Positions 1 through 6,883 of a stretch of DNA of 11,373 nt are shown here, one piece after another. This DNA comes from Planctomycetota bacterium (GTDB lineage: Bacteria > Planctomycetota > UBA8108 > UBA1146 > JAJFFE01). The position numbers and the translations under genes were made by a program. Under the pieces are notes generated by a model. The model was not told the origin of the DNA. It was given only the letters and a program-made list of their open reading frames with translations, and searched no databases. The stretch lies in the NCBI GenBank assembly GCA_020425835.1, contig JAGQRC010000045.1:1-11373 (forward strand), read 5' to 3'. Positions within the stretch are counted from its first letter, which is position 1; every line of letters begins with the position of its first letter.

Positions 1-109
1 CCCAGAGCAACCCGGCGAGAGCGGGGATCACGATCGTCGCGTGGCGAGGGCGAGGCCGGGTGGCAGAGGCTCGGCCTGCCGGGTCGGTCGGTCGGGTTCG
101 AGTGGACAT
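1..109 (-). CDS. Possible N-terminus of a membrane protein, cut by the left edge
   Basis: Reading leftward from an ATG at 109, the frame stays open for 36 codons to the window edge. The first 23 residues are polar and carry many arginines and prolines. They are followed by a hydrophobic run, ATIVIPALAGLLW, that looks like the start of a transmembrane helix with a positive cytoplasmic N-terminus. Third codon positions are about 75% G/C, in line with real genes here. A weak GGAA lies upstream of the ATG. If real, the gene is divergent from the glycan operon, and a polysaccharide ligase, flippase or exosortase would fit that place, but nothing in the 36 residues shows which. A short open frame in GC-rich DNA can arise by chance, so this is a tentative call. 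Confidence 0.35.
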   Translation of the reverse strand, partial: MSTRTRPTDPAGRASATRPRPRHATIVIPALAGLLW

Positions 110-318
110 GGCGGGTGCTTCCGAGATTGGCGATCCGCGGCAGTCTCGGGGACGAGGTGAGGGGAGTCAAGGAACGGGGCGGCGGGTGAGCCGATCGAGG
201 ATTCGCGTGAAGCCCGGAGGAATATCGGAACCGCGCGGGCGCGGATCGCCGACCCACCGTTGCGGACGCGGCCCGTTCATCCGACGCTCGATGATGAGGG
301 GCGGTCCTCGAGACGCCC

Positions 319-327
319 TGTTATCCT
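319..327 (+). promoter_or_regulatory. Candidate extended -10 element before the glycan operon
   Basis: TGTTATCCT matches the extended -10 layout (TG, one base, then a hexamer matching TATAAT at four of six positions). It sits about 48 bases before the ATG at 375, in the 265-base gap between the possible divergent gene and the operon. No good -35 hexamer lies at the usual distance, which is tolerated with an extended -10. Otherwise I see nothing convincing in 110-374. The evidence is a short motif match only. Confidence 0.25.
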
Positions 328-374
328 ACGCGCCCGATTTCCCGTCCGATGGCCCCCGAACGCTCGAAGAGATC

Positions 375-1685
375 ATGAGAGTCGCCCTGATCAACCACGC
401 GCGGCTGACCCTCCCGGAGGGCGGTCGTCAGCTCAGCAGTATCTCCATCGGGATCTGGGTCTACGAGATGGCGACGCGCCTCGCCGATCGAGGCTGGGAG
501 GTCACCGCCTACAGCTACCGTGGCGGTCGTTTCCGCAGCCGAGAGACCTCCCATCGAGGCGTCGACTTCGTCGATGTCCCGACGCGCTTCGACGATCTCT
601 GGCATCGCTGGCTGGAGCGTTTCTGGCGCTGGTTCGGACGGACCCGTCGCCCGCGTCGACCGATGTTCGCCTCTCGGCTCTACTACCTCTTCTACGCCGT
701 CCGCGTGGCCCTGGACATCCGCAAGCGGGGCTGCGACGTCGTGCACGTCACCAACTTCTCGCAGTGGGTGCCGATCATTCGCCTGTTCAACCCCGGCGTC
801 GAGGTCGTGCTCCACATGCAGTGCGAGTGGGCGAGTCAGCTCGACCCCGAGGTGATGGAGCCGCGGCTCGCCGCGAGCCGTCGCATCACGGGCTGCAGTC
901 ACTACATCGCCGACAAGATCGCCGAACGTTATCCGCAGTTCGCCGACCGCTGTCTGGGGCTCCACAATGGCTGCAACCTCGAGCAGTTCCAGCCCGATCC
1001 CGAGCGCTCGCGCGCGAGTCGTGAAGTGGTGTTCATCGGGCGGGTCTCTCCGGAGAAGGGGCTCCATGTCCTCTTCGAGGCGTGGCCGGACATCGTCGCC
1101 GAGGTTCCGGAGGCGACGCTCTCCGTCATCGGCCCGCAGACGCCGGCCGCCTACGAGTTCATCGTCGCGATCGACGATGATCCGCTCGTCCAGGCGATGG
1201 AGCGCTTCTACCGCGCACCCTATCTCCAGACCCTTCGCGAGATCCTCCCCGACGACGTGCGGTCGACCGTGGCGTTCGTCGACAACTTGCCGCAGGCGCA
1301 GCTCCAGGACGCCTACTCCCGCGCGGCGGTCTTCGTCTTCCCGTCGGAGTGGAACGAGCCGTTCGGCATGCCGGTGATCGAGACGGGAGCGGCGGGAACG
1401 CCGATCGTCACGACCCGTGGAGGCGGGATCCCGGAGTTGGTGGTCGACGGCGAGACCGGCTTCCTGGTCGATCGCGGGGACGCGGGTCAGCTCGCCCGAG
1501 CGATCACTCGGTTGCTGCAGGACGAAGACCTGCGACAGCGCATGGGATGTGAGGCGCGCCGCCACGTCGAGACGCATTTCGGCTGGGATCGCATCGCGGA
1601 TCGGCTGCACGAGATCCTCGGTGGGATCGACGGGGTCGTCGCCCCGAGGGGTGACGCCGCGTTGGTCGGGAAGGGTCACGGGTAG
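375..1685 (+). CDS. GT4-family glycosyltransferase (GT-B fold)
   Basis: This 436-residue protein is a retaining GT-B glycosyltransferase that would move a sugar from a nucleotide donor to a lipid-linked or growing glycan at the inner face of the membrane. The N-terminal acceptor domain opens with MRVALINHARLTLPEGG and contains ISIGIWVYEMATRLADRGWE. The C-terminal donor domain has VFIGRVSPEKGL (G222, R223, K228) and the GT4 E-x7-E signature, E328 to E336, in NEPFGMPVIETGAAGTP, followed by RGGGIPELV and GETGFLV. I start at ATG 375 because MRVALINHA is the usual beta-strand opening; the frame is open upstream to 60, but that part is arginine-rich and looks non-coding. Only a weak GAAGAG precedes the ATG. 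It is the first gene of the operon, 48 bases before the epimerase. The family is secure; donor and acceptor cannot be read. Confidence 0.92.
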   Translation: MRVALINHARLTLPEGGRQLSSISIGIWVYEMATRLADRGWEVTAYSYRGGRFRSRETSHRGVDFVDVPTRFDDLWHRWLERFWRWFGRTRRPRRPMFASRLYYLFYAVRVALDIRKRGCDVVHVTNFSQWVPIIRLFNPGVEVVLHMQCEWASQLDPEVMEPRLAASRRITGCSHYIADKIAERYPQFADRCLGLHNGCNLEQFQPDPERSRASREVVFIGRVSPEKGLHVLFEAWPDIVAEVPEATLSVIGPQTPAAYEFIVAIDDDPLVQAMERFYRAPYLQTLREILPDDVRSTVAFVDNLPQAQLQDAYSRAAVFVFPSEWNEPFGMPVIETGAAGTPIVTTRGGGIPELVVDGETGFLVDRGDAGQLARAITRLLQDEDLRQRMGCEARRHVETHFGWDRIADRLHEILGGIDGVVAPRGDAALVGKGHG

Positions 1686-1718
1686 GAACGTGGGCGGGGA
1701 CGAGACCGATCTGCGGGT

Positions 1719-1723
1719 AGGAG
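1719..1723 (+). promoter_or_regulatory. Shine-Dalgarno site supporting the TTG start of the epimerase
   Basis: AGGAG ends ten bases before the TTG at 1734, and a GAGG lies nearer at 1726-1729. Together they support the rare TTG start. The nearby ATG at 1724 is in a different frame and leads only into a shadow reading frame. Confidence 0.5.
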
Positions 1724-1733
1724 ATGAGGCACC

Positions 1734-2813
1734 TTGGCATCCGAAGTCCTGATCATCGCCGGCGCACGGCCCAACTTCATGAAGGTCGCGCCGATCCATC
1801 GCGCCATGGGAGTGGACGGACGGCTCGCGCCGCGCCTCGTCCATACCGGGCAGCACTACGATCCCGCGTTGAGCGACCAGGTGATGCAGGATCTCGAGCT
1901 CCCGGCGCCGGATCACCATCTCGGCGTCGGGTCGGGTCATCCCTCGCACCAGCTCGCGCGGATCCTCGAGTCGCTCGATCCGATCGTCGCCGAGCGGAAG
2001 CCCGCCGCGGTGATGGTGGTCGGTGACGTGACGAGCACCGTGGCGGCGGGCCTGGTCGCGGCCAACCGCGAGGTCCCGCTCGTGCACGTCGAGGCGGGGT
2101 TGCGGAGCTTCGACTGGACCATGCCCGAGGAGCGCAACCGGATCGTCGTCGACCGTCTGTCGCAGTTCCTCTTCGTGACCGAACCGTCCGGCCTGAGGAA
2201 CCTCGAGAACGAGGGCATGACGCACGACGGCGTCCACCTGGTCGGCAACGTGATGATCGATTCGCTGTTGCGGATCCTGCCGCGCGCGCGGGCCGAGAAG
2301 GTGCCCGAGCGGCTCGGTCTCGACGGGCCGTACGCGGTGCTCACGATGCATCGACCCGGGAACGTCGACGACCTCGGGCGGTTCCGGGTCATGTTCGAGG
2401 CGCTCGGTCCCATCGCCGAGCGCGCCCCGGTGATCTTCCCGGTCCATCCGCGGACGCGGCCGATGCTCGCGTCGCTCGAGATGCCGGCCGGCTTCCGCTG
2501 CATCGATCCGCTGCGCTACCTCGACTTCATCGGCTTGGTCGAGCGATCGACGTTGGTCCTCACCGACTCGGGAGGACTGCAGGAGGAGACGACGGTGCTC
2601 GGGGTGCCGTGCATCACCCTGCGACCCAACACCGAGCGACCGATCACCATCGAGATCGGCACCAACGAGTTGGTCGACTCCGACGCGCCGCGGATCCGTG
2701 CGCTCGGCGAGAGCGCGTTCGCCGGCCAGTGGAAGAAGGGCTCGGTGCCCGAGCTCTGGGATGGCCACGCGGCGGAGCGCATCGTCGCGATCCTCGCGGA
2801 GGCGCTGGGATGA
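1734..2813 (+). CDS. wecB: UDP-N-acetylglucosamine 2-epimerase, non-hydrolysing
   Basis: The product (359 residues, a normal length) interconverts UDP-GlcNAc and UDP-ManNAc in the cytoplasm, feeding ManNAc-type sugars into surface glycans. Family motifs appear in order: GARPNFMKVAPI near the N-terminus, HTGQHYD, VGDVTSTVAAG, HVEAGLRSFDWTMPEERNR, VGNVMIDSL, TMHRPGNVDD, FPVHPRTR, and TDSGGLQEE followed by GVPCITLRPNTERP. D98, E120, E132 and H206 line up with the catalytic D95, E117, E131 and H213 of E. coli WecB; H238 and the S279-G280-G281 loop belong to the nucleotide-binding half. It starts at TTG (encoded MASEVLIIAGARPN); no in-frame ATG lies nearby, and the signature begins only nine residues in. 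Its TGA overlaps the ATG of the next gene. No UDP-ManNAc dehydrogenase (wecC) is visible, so the sugar may be used as ManNAc or oxidised by an enzyme encoded elsewhere. Confidence 0.95.
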   Translation: MASEVLIIAGARPNFMKVAPIHRAMGVDGRLAPRLVHTGQHYDPALSDQVMQDLELPAPDHHLGVGSGHPSHQLARILESLDPIVAERKPAAVMVVGDVTSTVAAGLVAANREVPLVHVEAGLRSFDWTMPEERNRIVVDRLSQFLFVTEPSGLRNLENEGMTHDGVHLVGNVMIDSLLRILPRARAEKVPERLGLDGPYAVLTMHRPGNVDDLGRFRVMFEALGPIAERAPVIFPVHPRTRPMLASLEMPAGFRCIDPLRYLDFIGLVERSTLVLTDSGGLQEETTVLGVPCITLRPNTERPITIEIGTNELVDSDAPRIRALGESAFAGQWKKGSVPELWDGHAAERIVAILAEALG

Positions 2814-3754
2814 GCTCGCGTCCTCGCGTGAGTGCGGTGATCCCCGCCTACGATCGCGAGCGAACCATCACTCGGGCCATCGACAGTGTGCTCGAGCAGA
2901 GCGAGCCTCCGGTCGAGCTCATCGTCGTGGACGACGGCTCCACCGATGCGACGTTGGAGCGGATCCGGGCCTACGGCGGTCGGGTCCGTCCGATCGCCCA
3001 GGCCAACGCCGGCGCCGGGGCCGCGCGCAACCACGGGGTGCGCGAAGCGTCGGGGGAGTGGATCGCGTTCCTCGACTCCGACGACTACTGGAACCGAGAG
3101 CATCTCGAGCGCATGGGCGATGCGATCGTCGAGACGAAGGGACGCGCCGACGTCTATTTCGGGAACACGCGCCGACCCGAGTCGGAGGGCGGCGAACTGC
3201 AATGGGCGCGCGCCGGGTTCCGTCCGGAGGGCGCGACCGATCTCGTCGACGACGCGCGGGCGTGGGCCTTCGCCTCGAAGCAGCCGTTGATGCTCCAGTC
3301 GAGCCTGTTCCGTCGCGAGCGCTACCTCGCGGTCGGGGGGATCTGGGAAGCGCTCCGCGCGCGCGAGGACACGCACCTCTTCTTCAAGCTCCTGGTCGGC
3401 GCGCCCGCGTGCGCCGTCGACTACTGCTCGACACAGATGACTTCGGATGACGACAGCGGCGGGCGGCTGTCGGAGAAGTACGGTCTGTCCGACCGGCACT
3501 ACGAGCAGACCGAGCGGCTCTACATCGACCTGCTCGAGCGTCTCGACCTGACCCCCGCGGAGCGCCGCGAACTCGCGTTTCGCATCGCTGCGGCGCAGCT
3601 GCGGCTCGCCCGGAGCGCGCTGTCCGCGGGACGCTACCTCTCGGCCGCCTCCTTCTCGGTGCGCGCGCTCTGCCGAAGTCCGCGCCGGTTCTGGGCGGCG
3701 GCACGTCGACGGGTGTCGTCGGGCGACGTCGCGACGGAGGGAGGAAGCGCATGA
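2810..3754 (+). CDS. GT2-family glycosyltransferase (GT-A fold)
   Basis: This 314-residue GT-A transferase opens with VSAVIPAYDRERTITRAIDS. It carries the nucleotide-binding VDDGSTD (residues 40-46), the ribose/uracil segment NAGAGAARNHGV (66-77), and the metal-binding DxD in FLDSDDYW (D89, D91). The segment ALRAREDTHLFFKL supplies the acidic pair expected near the acceptor site. The C-terminal part is helical and basic (RSPRRFWAAARRR), which fits peripheral membrane contact. The ATG overlaps the epimerase stop (ATGA), and GGAGG at 2798-2802 lies seven bases upstream, so the start is well supported. An inverting transfer from a UDP- or dTDP-sugar onto a glycan is expected from the family; the specific sugar is not visible. 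Confidence 0.92.
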   Translation: MSSRPRVSAVIPAYDRERTITRAIDSVLEQSEPPVELIVVDDGSTDATLERIRAYGGRVRPIAQANAGAGAARNHGVREASGEWIAFLDSDDYWNREHLERMGDAIVETKGRADVYFGNTRRPESEGGELQWARAGFRPEGATDLVDDARAWAFASKQPLMLQSSLFRRERYLAVGGIWEALRAREDTHLFFKLLVGAPACAVDYCSTQMTSDDDSGGRLSEKYGLSDRHYEQTERLYIDLLERLDLTPAERRELAFRIAAAQLRLARSALSAGRYLSAASFSVRALCRSPRRFWAAARRRVSSGDVATEGGSA

Positions 3755-4725
3755 CCTCCTCGCCTGCCGTCTCCGCCACCGGCGCGAGCTCCGGCGAGAC
3801 CGAGACCCCCAAGGTCGGGATCGGCATGCCGGTCTACAACGGCGCGGAGCTGATCGGTCTCGCGATCGAGTCGATCCTCGCTCAGACCTTCACCGACTTC
3901 GAGCTGGTCATCGTCGACAATGCCTCGACCGACGACACCGTGGCGATCGCGCGCCACTACGCGGAGCGCGACCCGCGAGTGACGGTGCACATCAACGAGA
4001 GCAACATCGGCGCAGCGCCGAACTTCGATCGCGCGTTCGAGCTGACGCGCGGCCCCTACTTCAAGTGGGCGGCCCACGACGATCTGATGGAGCCGGAGTT
4101 CATCGAGCGTTGCGTGCGCGTGCTCGACGAGGACGATGGCGTCGTCCTCGCGTATCCGAAGGCGATGATCATCGACGAGGTGGGCGCGGACGTCGAGCCG
4201 TACGACCTTCACCTCCCGACCGACAGCGACGACGTGGTGGAGCGGTTCGCCTCGCTCCTGCGCGGGCACAAGTGCTTCGAGGTCTTTGGGCTGATCCGCC
4301 GGGATCCGCTCGCGACCACCCCGGGCATGGGCGCGTACTCGCACGGCGACGGGGTGCTGCTCGCGCGTCTCGCCTTGTTGGGTCGCTTCGTCGAGGTTCC
4401 CCGGTACGACTTCCGCGCTCGACGGCACGCCAAGCAGTCGATGGCGATGCTGGGCGACTACCATCAGTACGCGGTCTGGTTCGATCCTCGGTTGAAGGAC
4501 AAGTGGGTCTTCCCGCAGTGGAAGATCCACTGGGAGTTCTTCAAGTCGATCTGGCGCTCGAGGATCGGCGGACGCGAGCGGCGGCACTGTTACAAGGCGC
4601 TCGCGGGCTGGGCCTGGAAGCGACGGCGATTGCTCCGCGGGGACGTCACCTATCACATTCGACGCGTGCTCCAGAAGTGGACCGGGTGGACGCTCCCCGG
4701 CCGTGCGACGAAGAAGGACTCATGA
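3751..4725 (+). CDS. GT2-family glycosyltransferase with an HDD metal motif
   Basis: The 324-residue product has a polar, Ser/Thr-rich leader of about 20 residues, then VGIGMPVYNGAELIGLAIES, the nucleotide-binding VDNASTDDT (55-63), ESNIGAAPNFDRAF (83-96) and FKWAAHDDLMEPEF. There H109-D110-D111 takes the place of a classical DxD, as in a recognised GT-A subgroup with WxxHDD. GMGAYSHGDGVLLARLALLG follows, its acidic residue perhaps being the catalytic base. The C-terminus is aromatic and basic, suggesting a membrane-surface position. The start overlaps the preceding stop (ATGA), and a purine run GGAGGGAGGAA (3736-3746) serves as ribosome-binding site. It differs clearly from both flanking GT2 genes, so it is not a recent duplicate. 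Its place in the operon implies one step of the same glycan pathway. Confidence 0.91.
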   Translation: MTSSPAVSATGASSGETETPKVGIGMPVYNGAELIGLAIESILAQTFTDFELVIVDNASTDDTVAIARHYAERDPRVTVHINESNIGAAPNFDRAFELTRGPYFKWAAHDDLMEPEFIERCVRVLDEDDGVVLAYPKAMIIDEVGADVEPYDLHLPTDSDDVVERFASLLRGHKCFEVFGLIRRDPLATTPGMGAYSHGDGVLLARLALLGRFVEVPRYDFRARRHAKQSMAMLGDYHQYAVWFDPRLKDKWVFPQWKIHWEFFKSIWRSRIGGRERRHCYKALAGWAWKRRRLLRGDVTYHIRRVLQKWTGWTLPGRATKKDS

Positions 4726-5738
4726 ACCCGACCGACGAACTCGACCTGACCGTGATCATGCCGACGTTCAACCGCGCGGAGATCGTGCGGAAGACGCTCG
4801 AGAGCATGGCCGCGATGGACACGGGCGACCTGCGCTTCGAGATCGCGGTCGTCGACAACAACTCGACCGACGACACGCGCGCGGTGATCGAGTCGTTCGC
4901 CGATCGGCTCCCGGTCCACTACTTGTTCGAGAAGCAGCCCGGCAAGAACTGCGCGCTGAACCGCGGGCTCGACGGCGCGAACCACGGGAAGATCGTCGTC
5001 TTCACCGATGACGACGTGACCGCCGAGCCCGACTGGCTCACCACGATCGTCGAGTGTTGCGCGCGCTGGCCCGAGCACACGGTCTTCGGGGGCAAGATCA
5101 CCGTCGAGTGGCCGTGGCCCGAGGATCGCGTTCCCGGCTGGGCGCATCACCCGTACATCAAGGAGTTCGGCTTCACTTCGCACGACTACGCCGAAGCGGA
5201 GAAGGAGTACGAGGGCGTGCGCCTCCCGTTCGGCCCCAACTTCTGGGCGCGTCGCGAGGCGCTCGAGGGGCGCCGGTTCAACGTCGAGATCGGTCCGCAT
5301 CCGACCAACCGCATCCTCGGCGACGAGACCCTCTTCCTCCGCGAGCTCGTCCGCGACGGCCACGCGCCGGTCTACTCGCCCTACCCGTCGGTCGCCCACC
5401 GGATCCAGGAGGAAGTGCTCACGCCCGAAGGCATCGTGAAGCGCTCCTTCCAGCTCGGCCGAGGCAACCCGCACGTCTACGGCCTGCCGCGCCGCGACCT
5501 GCTTCCCGCTCATCGTCTGAAGTGGCGTCTCATTCGTCGTCTCGCCGTCGTGCGGGACCACTGGGCGATCTTCAAGACGCGCTTCATCTCGGACCCCGAC
5601 ACGCGGGTCGTGCGTGCCGTTCAACGCACCCGCGACCTCGGCTACAACACCGAATGCCTCACTCTCGAGCGCCTCGGCATGCTCGACGTCGGCTTCGACA
5701 CGCCGAAGACGGAAGCGACATCGGTCGAGCGGGTGTGA
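4722..5738 (+). CDS. GT2-family glycosyltransferase, last gene of the glycan operon
   Basis: This 338-residue GT-A transferase starts LTVIMPTFNRAEIVRKTLES and has VVDNNSTDDTRAVI (43-56), KQPGKNCALNRGLDGANHG (71-89), and the metal-binding FTDDDV (D96-D98). GPNFWARREAL (171-181) and GDETLFLREL (200-209) match the acceptor and catalytic-base regions of this subgroup, and SVAHRIQEE plus FQLGRGNPH form the usual C-terminal signature. The ATG overlaps the previous stop (CATGA), with AAGG four bases upstream, a short spacing that suggests translational coupling. The frame is open far upstream, but that part overlaps the previous gene out of frame and is a shadow. Downstream, the strand holds nothing coding until 8996. 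The family is certain; the sugar and linkage are unknown. Confidence 0.92.
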   Translation: MNPTDELDLTVIMPTFNRAEIVRKTLESMAAMDTGDLRFEIAVVDNNSTDDTRAVIESFADRLPVHYLFEKQPGKNCALNRGLDGANHGKIVVFTDDDVTAEPDWLTTIVECCARWPEHTVFGGKITVEWPWPEDRVPGWAHHPYIKEFGFTSHDYAEAEKEYEGVRLPFGPNFWARREALEGRRFNVEIGPHPTNRILGDETLFLRELVRDGHAPVYSPYPSVAHRIQEEVLTPEGIVKRSFQLGRGNPHVYGLPRRDLLPAHRLKWRLIRRLAVVRDHWAIFKTRFISDPDTRVVRAVQRTRDLGYNTECLTLERLGMLDVGFDTPKTEATSVERV

Positions 5739-5818
5739 GGTCCACGCCAGGGCTGCGAGGCGCCCGGCGTGAACCGCGGTTTTCACCACGACTGCTACGG
5801 ACAGGCGGCGAAGCCCCG

Positions 5819-5985
5819 TCAATCCAAGGAGTCGGGCGTGGGATCGGGGGCGCAACAAGCGTGGGGGGACGGCGGGAGCGAGGTCGAGAGAAAGTGCGCC
5901 GAGATCCCGAAGATCGCATCCCCGGCACGGCGACGGAGTCGCCGAGATCGAACGACCCATCGACGTTGGCGTCTCCTCTTCGAGG
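5819..5985 (-). pseudogene. Decayed dockerin-like module broken by a frameshift
   Basis: On the minus strand, 5979-5938 reads RGDANVDGSFDLGD, a perfect dockerin calcium loop (D, N, D, G, D, D at positions 1, 3, 5, 6, 9 and 12), but the frame then runs into unrelated residues. In the next frame, from 5920, come DAIFGISAHFLSTSLPPSP and then HACCAPDPTPDSLD before a stop at 5821-5819. These match the helix and the Pro/Cys tail that follow such a loop in the two intact modules nearby (DAVALLAYLF and CGTDPGQDTLTC in the Kelch gene). Removing 20 bases (5919-5938) joins the halves into one continuous module, LGDAIFG, in frame. The module has no usable start or signal peptide, so it is probably the dead 3' end of a lost secreted-protein gene. 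The alignment is by eye, but the two half-matches in the right order and distance are hard to explain by chance. Confidence 0.6.
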
Positions 5986-6004
5986 GAGCGACAGCACTGG
6001 CTTG

Positions 6005-6038
6005 CGACGACGGCGCAGAGATCAACGACGACGGCGCA
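6005..6038. repeat. 13-base direct repeat with 21-base period
   Basis: CGACGACGGCGCA occurs at 6005-6017 and again at 6026-6038, with 8 bases between. The pair lies exactly where the DinB-like fragment loses its similarity and stops, just before the dockerin remnant. It looks like a small tandem duplication or slippage product, or a scar of the deletion that joined the two remnants. Confidence 0.5.
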
Positions 6039-6258
6039 ACACCTGCGTCTCTCCGAACACGACGGTCGCCACGCAAGAGTCCTCGACTCGAGCGAGATGC
6101 CAGAAGAGCCACGCGATGGAGTTGAGCCCGTGCGGCCGCATTCGAAGGCGTGCGTCGTCGAGTCCGTCGAGCGCCCAGTCGGCGACGTGGTAGTCGCCCG
6201 GACCCGACGCACCGTGAACCGCGGCATGCTCGCGGAGGAAGAGGTCGAGTTCGTTCAT
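6022..6258 (-). pseudogene. DinB-family protein, N-terminal fragment
   Basis: The ATG at 6258, preceded by AGGA eight bases upstream, opens MNELDLFLREHAAVHG, followed by the conserved segments WALDGLDDARLRMRPHG and NSIAWLFWHLARVEDSCVA. H54 of WHLARVED is the first metal-ligand histidine of the DinB four-helix bundle. After VFGETQVL (residue 74) the sequence turns into RRRR and stops at residue 78. DinB-family proteins are usually about 150-170 residues and need later histidines to complete the metal site, so about half the fold is missing. No other minus-strand frame below 6022 resumes DinB-like sequence. I treat it as a truncated remnant, although the start region is intact and it may still be translated. 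The in-frame upstream extension to 6360 looks non-coding. Confidence 0.6.
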
Positions 6259-6340
6259 GGTCGCGATCCTACGTGCCGCGGAAAGGACTCCGCAACACGC
6301 ACGAACGCGCACACCGGGACTGCGCGAGATCTCGGCGGAA

Positions 6341-6883
6341 TCAGCAGCCGGGGACCGCACACCCCAGCTGCAGGTCGTCGAACAGGATGGACGTCCCGCA
6401 GTCGGGAAAGGGGTCGGGAGGTGGAGACGCGCCGTCGAACAGGAACGACAACAGGGTCACGGCGTCCCCCACATCGTTCTGCGCGTCCGCGTTGGTGTCG
6501 GCCGCTGCAAAGCAGCCGGGCGACGCTCCTCCACCGAAGAGATAGGAGAGCAGCGCGATCGGATCCCCGATGTCGACGTTCCCGTCCGCGTTGATGTCCC
6601 CACGCAGGAACGCGACAGGCTCGCACGCATCGAGAACACCATTGCCATCGGCATCGCCGCCGGCGGCGAAGTCACAGGAGTCGATCACGCCATTTCGGTC
6701 GCAGTCGAGTTCTCGCTGGAGAAGGACCGAGACCGTGCTGTCCTCGATGATGAGGGAGACGATGTCTTCGAGTCCGTCGCCGTCCAGGTCCGCTGCGATC
6801 AAGCTCTCAGCATCGTCGAGATCGTAGTTGATCCGCCCGACGTTGCGGTGCAACGGAAAGACCTGGTACGGCTCAAGGGTCAC
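6341..6883 (-). CDS. FG-GAP / TSP3-like / dockerin-like C-terminal protein or fragment
   Basis: The 180-residue frame starts at a GTG whose last bases overlap the Kelch gene stop (GTGA). Visible parts in order are an FG-GAP/VCBS-like calcium loop, AADLDGDGLEDIVSLI (30-45); an Asp/Cys stretch like thrombospondin type 3 repeats, DCDRNGVIDSC (60-70) and DADGNGVLDACE (77-88); and two dockerin-like halves, RGDINADGNVDIGD (94-107) with PIALLSYLF, and DTNADAQNDVGD with AVTLLSFLF, ending in DPFPDCG and LQLGC. All these modules normally work outside the cell, yet there is no signal peptide and no ribosome-binding site before the GTG. It is therefore either the 3' remnant of a larger exported FG-GAP protein, or is made by coupling or frameshifting from the Kelch gene. 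The frame is open upstream to 6964, but that part overlaps Kelch codons and looks like a shadow. Confidence 0.6.
   Translation of the reverse strand: MTLEPYQVFPLHRNVGRINYDLDDAESLIAADLDGDGLEDIVSLIIEDSTVSVLLQRELDCDRNGVIDSCDFAAGGDADGNGVLDACEPVAFLRGDINADGNVDIGDPIALLSYLFGGGASPGCFAAADTNADAQNDVGDAVTLLSFLFDGASPPPDPFPDCGTSILFDDLQLGCAVPGC

Noticed and set aside
60..374. N-terminal extension of the GT4 protein to codon 60
   Set aside because: It is Arg/Gly/Pro-rich without structure, and the GT-B fold begins exactly at ATG 375.
321..2768. Long minus-strand open frame of 815 codons opposite the GT4 and epimerase genes
   Set aside because: It is the antisense shadow of two well-recognised genes. Its product is rich in Arg, His, Asp and Glu with no family motif, as expected from the complement of GC-rich codons.
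5769..5786. Inverted repeat GTGAACCGCGGTTTTCAC after the glycan operon as a terminator
   Set aside because: The arms pair over only about five bases around a self-complementary centre and no T-run follows on either strand, so a rho-independent terminator is not supported.
5769..6125. Plus-strand open frame of 118 codons downstream of the operon
   Set aside because: It has no ribosome-binding site and no recognisable motif, and it lies opposite the dockerin and DinB remnants, which explain the DNA better.
4653..6227. Minus-strand open frame of 524 codons opposite the last GT2 gene
   Set aside because: Most of it is the complement of the GT2 gene and it has no recognisable domain. The part beyond the operon contains only the DinB and dockerin remnants in other frames.
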